Source: CAVVAE01 sp963746185 (GTDB lineage Bacteria; Actinomycetota; Actinomycetes; Propionibacteriales; Nocardioidaceae). Taken from it: a stretch of DNA of 64,000 bases. Positions 63,253 to 64,000 of the stretch are shown here, piece after piece. Location of the stretch: NCBI GenBank assembly GCA_963746185.1, contig CAVVAE010000002.1, forward strand, positions 62,001 to 126,000. The letters run 5' to 3'. The notes beneath the pieces are model-generated. The model was not told the DNA's origin and searched no databases. It saw only the letters and a program-made list of their open reading frames with translations. A program made the position numbers and the translations under genes. The stretch's first letter is position 1, and each line of letters opens with the position of its first letter.

Positions 63253-64000
63253 TCAGGAGCGGGCGAAGGACACGTATGAGGTCGTCATGCTGTTTCCGGC
63301 GATGTCGTCGGCCTCGACCGCGACGGTGTAGTTAGCGCTCGGCAGCACCCCAGTCGTGAAGGTCCACGTCGTGCCAGTGATCGTGGCCGTCGGCAGCGAA
63401 GGGCTGGGCTGGCCGCTGATGTCGAAGCAAGGGATCCAGCTGCTTGGTGGCAACAGGCATGCGTCCTGCGCGTAGGAGTACAACAGCACGACAACCCTGT
63501 CCATGCCCAGGTTGTCGGTCACCGTGCCACAGACCGAGTTGCCGGTGGGAGTGCAGCCATTCTGATACTGAGTGCCGTCGTAGGTACCGCCGTTCACGGG
63601 GAAGGCGAGGGTGGCTACAGGCGCCTGCGTATCCAACGACACGACGAAGTTCGAGGATGCCGCCGAGGAGTTGCCCGCCAGGTCAGTCGCCGTCGCGGTC
63701 ATCGTGTTGTCTCCGCCCAGCATCGTCGCGAATGCGTTGAACCCACCACCGGTTGCTGTCACCATCGCCAGGGTCGAAACACCCCGCTGCACCACGACAG
63801 AGCTACCCGTCTCCGCCGACCCGGACAGGGTCTGGTCGGCCAGGTTTGTGATCTCGTCATTGTTGGAGGAGCCCGTGTCATTGCTGATCCCGGTGAATGC
63901 GGGCGCTGCCGGTGCAGCCGTGTCCAGGGTGACCGGGAAGTTCGCCGAGGTCGCGGAGTTACCCGCGACGTCGCTGCTGATCACCGTGAAGGTGTTGACC
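63253..64000 (-). CDS. C-terminal part of an Ig-repeat surface/secreted protein
   Basis: The open frame continues past the window edge, so only the last 248 residues are seen. They contain at least two bacterial Ig-like repeats. Each has an AGNS motif before a linker to VSLDTQAP or VTLDTAAP (about residues 13-30 and 113-135 of the visible part). A final domain has four Cys (NGCTPTGNSVC, QDACLLPP, IPCFDI), likely disulphides. The low basic content, Thr/Ser/Asn richness and repeats fit a large adhesin or cell-wall protein. No sorting signal or membrane anchor is visible at the C terminus, so it may be released. Confidence 0.85.
   Translation of the reverse strand, partial: VNTFTVISSDVAGNSATSANFPVTLDTAAPAAPAFTGISNDTGSSNNDEITNLADQTLSGSAETGSSVVVQRGVSTLAMVTATGGGFNAFATMLGGDNTMTATATDLAGNSSAASSNFVVSLDTQAPVATLAFPVNGGTYDGTQYQNGCTPTGNSVCGTVTDNLGMDRVVVLLYSYAQDACLLPPSSWIPCFDISGQPSPSLPTATITGTTWTFTTGVLPSANYTVAVEADDIAGNSMTTSYVSFARS

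Overview
The window is a GC-rich actinobacterial chromosome segment. Gene order and content point to the Nocardioidaceae (Nocardioides, Aeromicrobium and relatives). The markers are mIHF, BldD, a PyrR-led pyr operon, CoaBC, a PriA without helicase motifs, and the run pdxT-yebC-ruvCAB-yajC-secDF-apt-rel. The genus is an inference. Nearly every gene is conserved housekeeping, most lie on the minus strand, and many neighbours overlap by 1-4 bases (ATGA, GTGA or TGATG junctions), so they are probably translated as coupled operons. No rRNA, tRNA, insertion sequence, prophage or CRISPR array was found, and no gene-free stretch exceeds 300 bases.

Layout. 1-2.3 kb: the riboflavin genes ribD-ribE-ribM behind an FMN riboswitch. 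2.4-4.4 kb (plus strand): a small membrane protein and a copper oxidase. 4.4-13.2 kb: rpe, rsmB, fmt, def, priA, metK, coaBC, rpoZ. 13.2-25.6 kb: gmk, mihF, two related small envelope proteins, then the complete UMP pathway pyrR-B-C-carA-carB-pyrK-D-F, read from 25.6 towards 15.3 kb. 25.7-28.0 kb: bldD, nusB, efp and an L7/L12-tail-like membrane protein. 28.0-36 kb: the shikimate genes aroQ-B-K-C and aroE, with a prepilin peptidase and a flavin oxidase between them, then mltG and ruvX. 36-41 kb: alaS, two small membrane proteins, rarA. 41-47.1 kb: an Opp/Dpp-type peptide ABC transporter. 47.2-55.2 kb: aspS, hisS, a metallo-beta-lactamase-fold hydrolase, a DUF349 protein and rel. 55.3-63.2 kb: apt, secF, secD, yajC, ruvBAC, yebC, pdxT. 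63.25 kb to the end: the C-terminal part of an Ig-repeat surface protein.

The best regulatory signals are: an FMN riboswitch before ribD; a PyrR-binding RNA loop beside the pyrR Shine-Dalgarno site, which suggests translational repression of the whole pyr operon; a LexA/SOS box before ruvC; a perfect 13-bp hairpin between the peptide-binding protein and its permease; and palindromes before bldD. Two palindromic elements of identical geometry lie in frame in the 3' ends of carA and pyrB, and the carA copy abuts a five-unit 18-bp tandem repeat.

Single-base frame breaks affect fmt, rsmB and priA, and are dense between about 48.8 and 54.9 kb (aspS, hisS, the hydrolase, the DUF349 gene, rel). Reading across them restores normal proteins, so they look like sequence errors, not gene death. 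I saw no convincing new multi-gene system; the leads are listed as findings.
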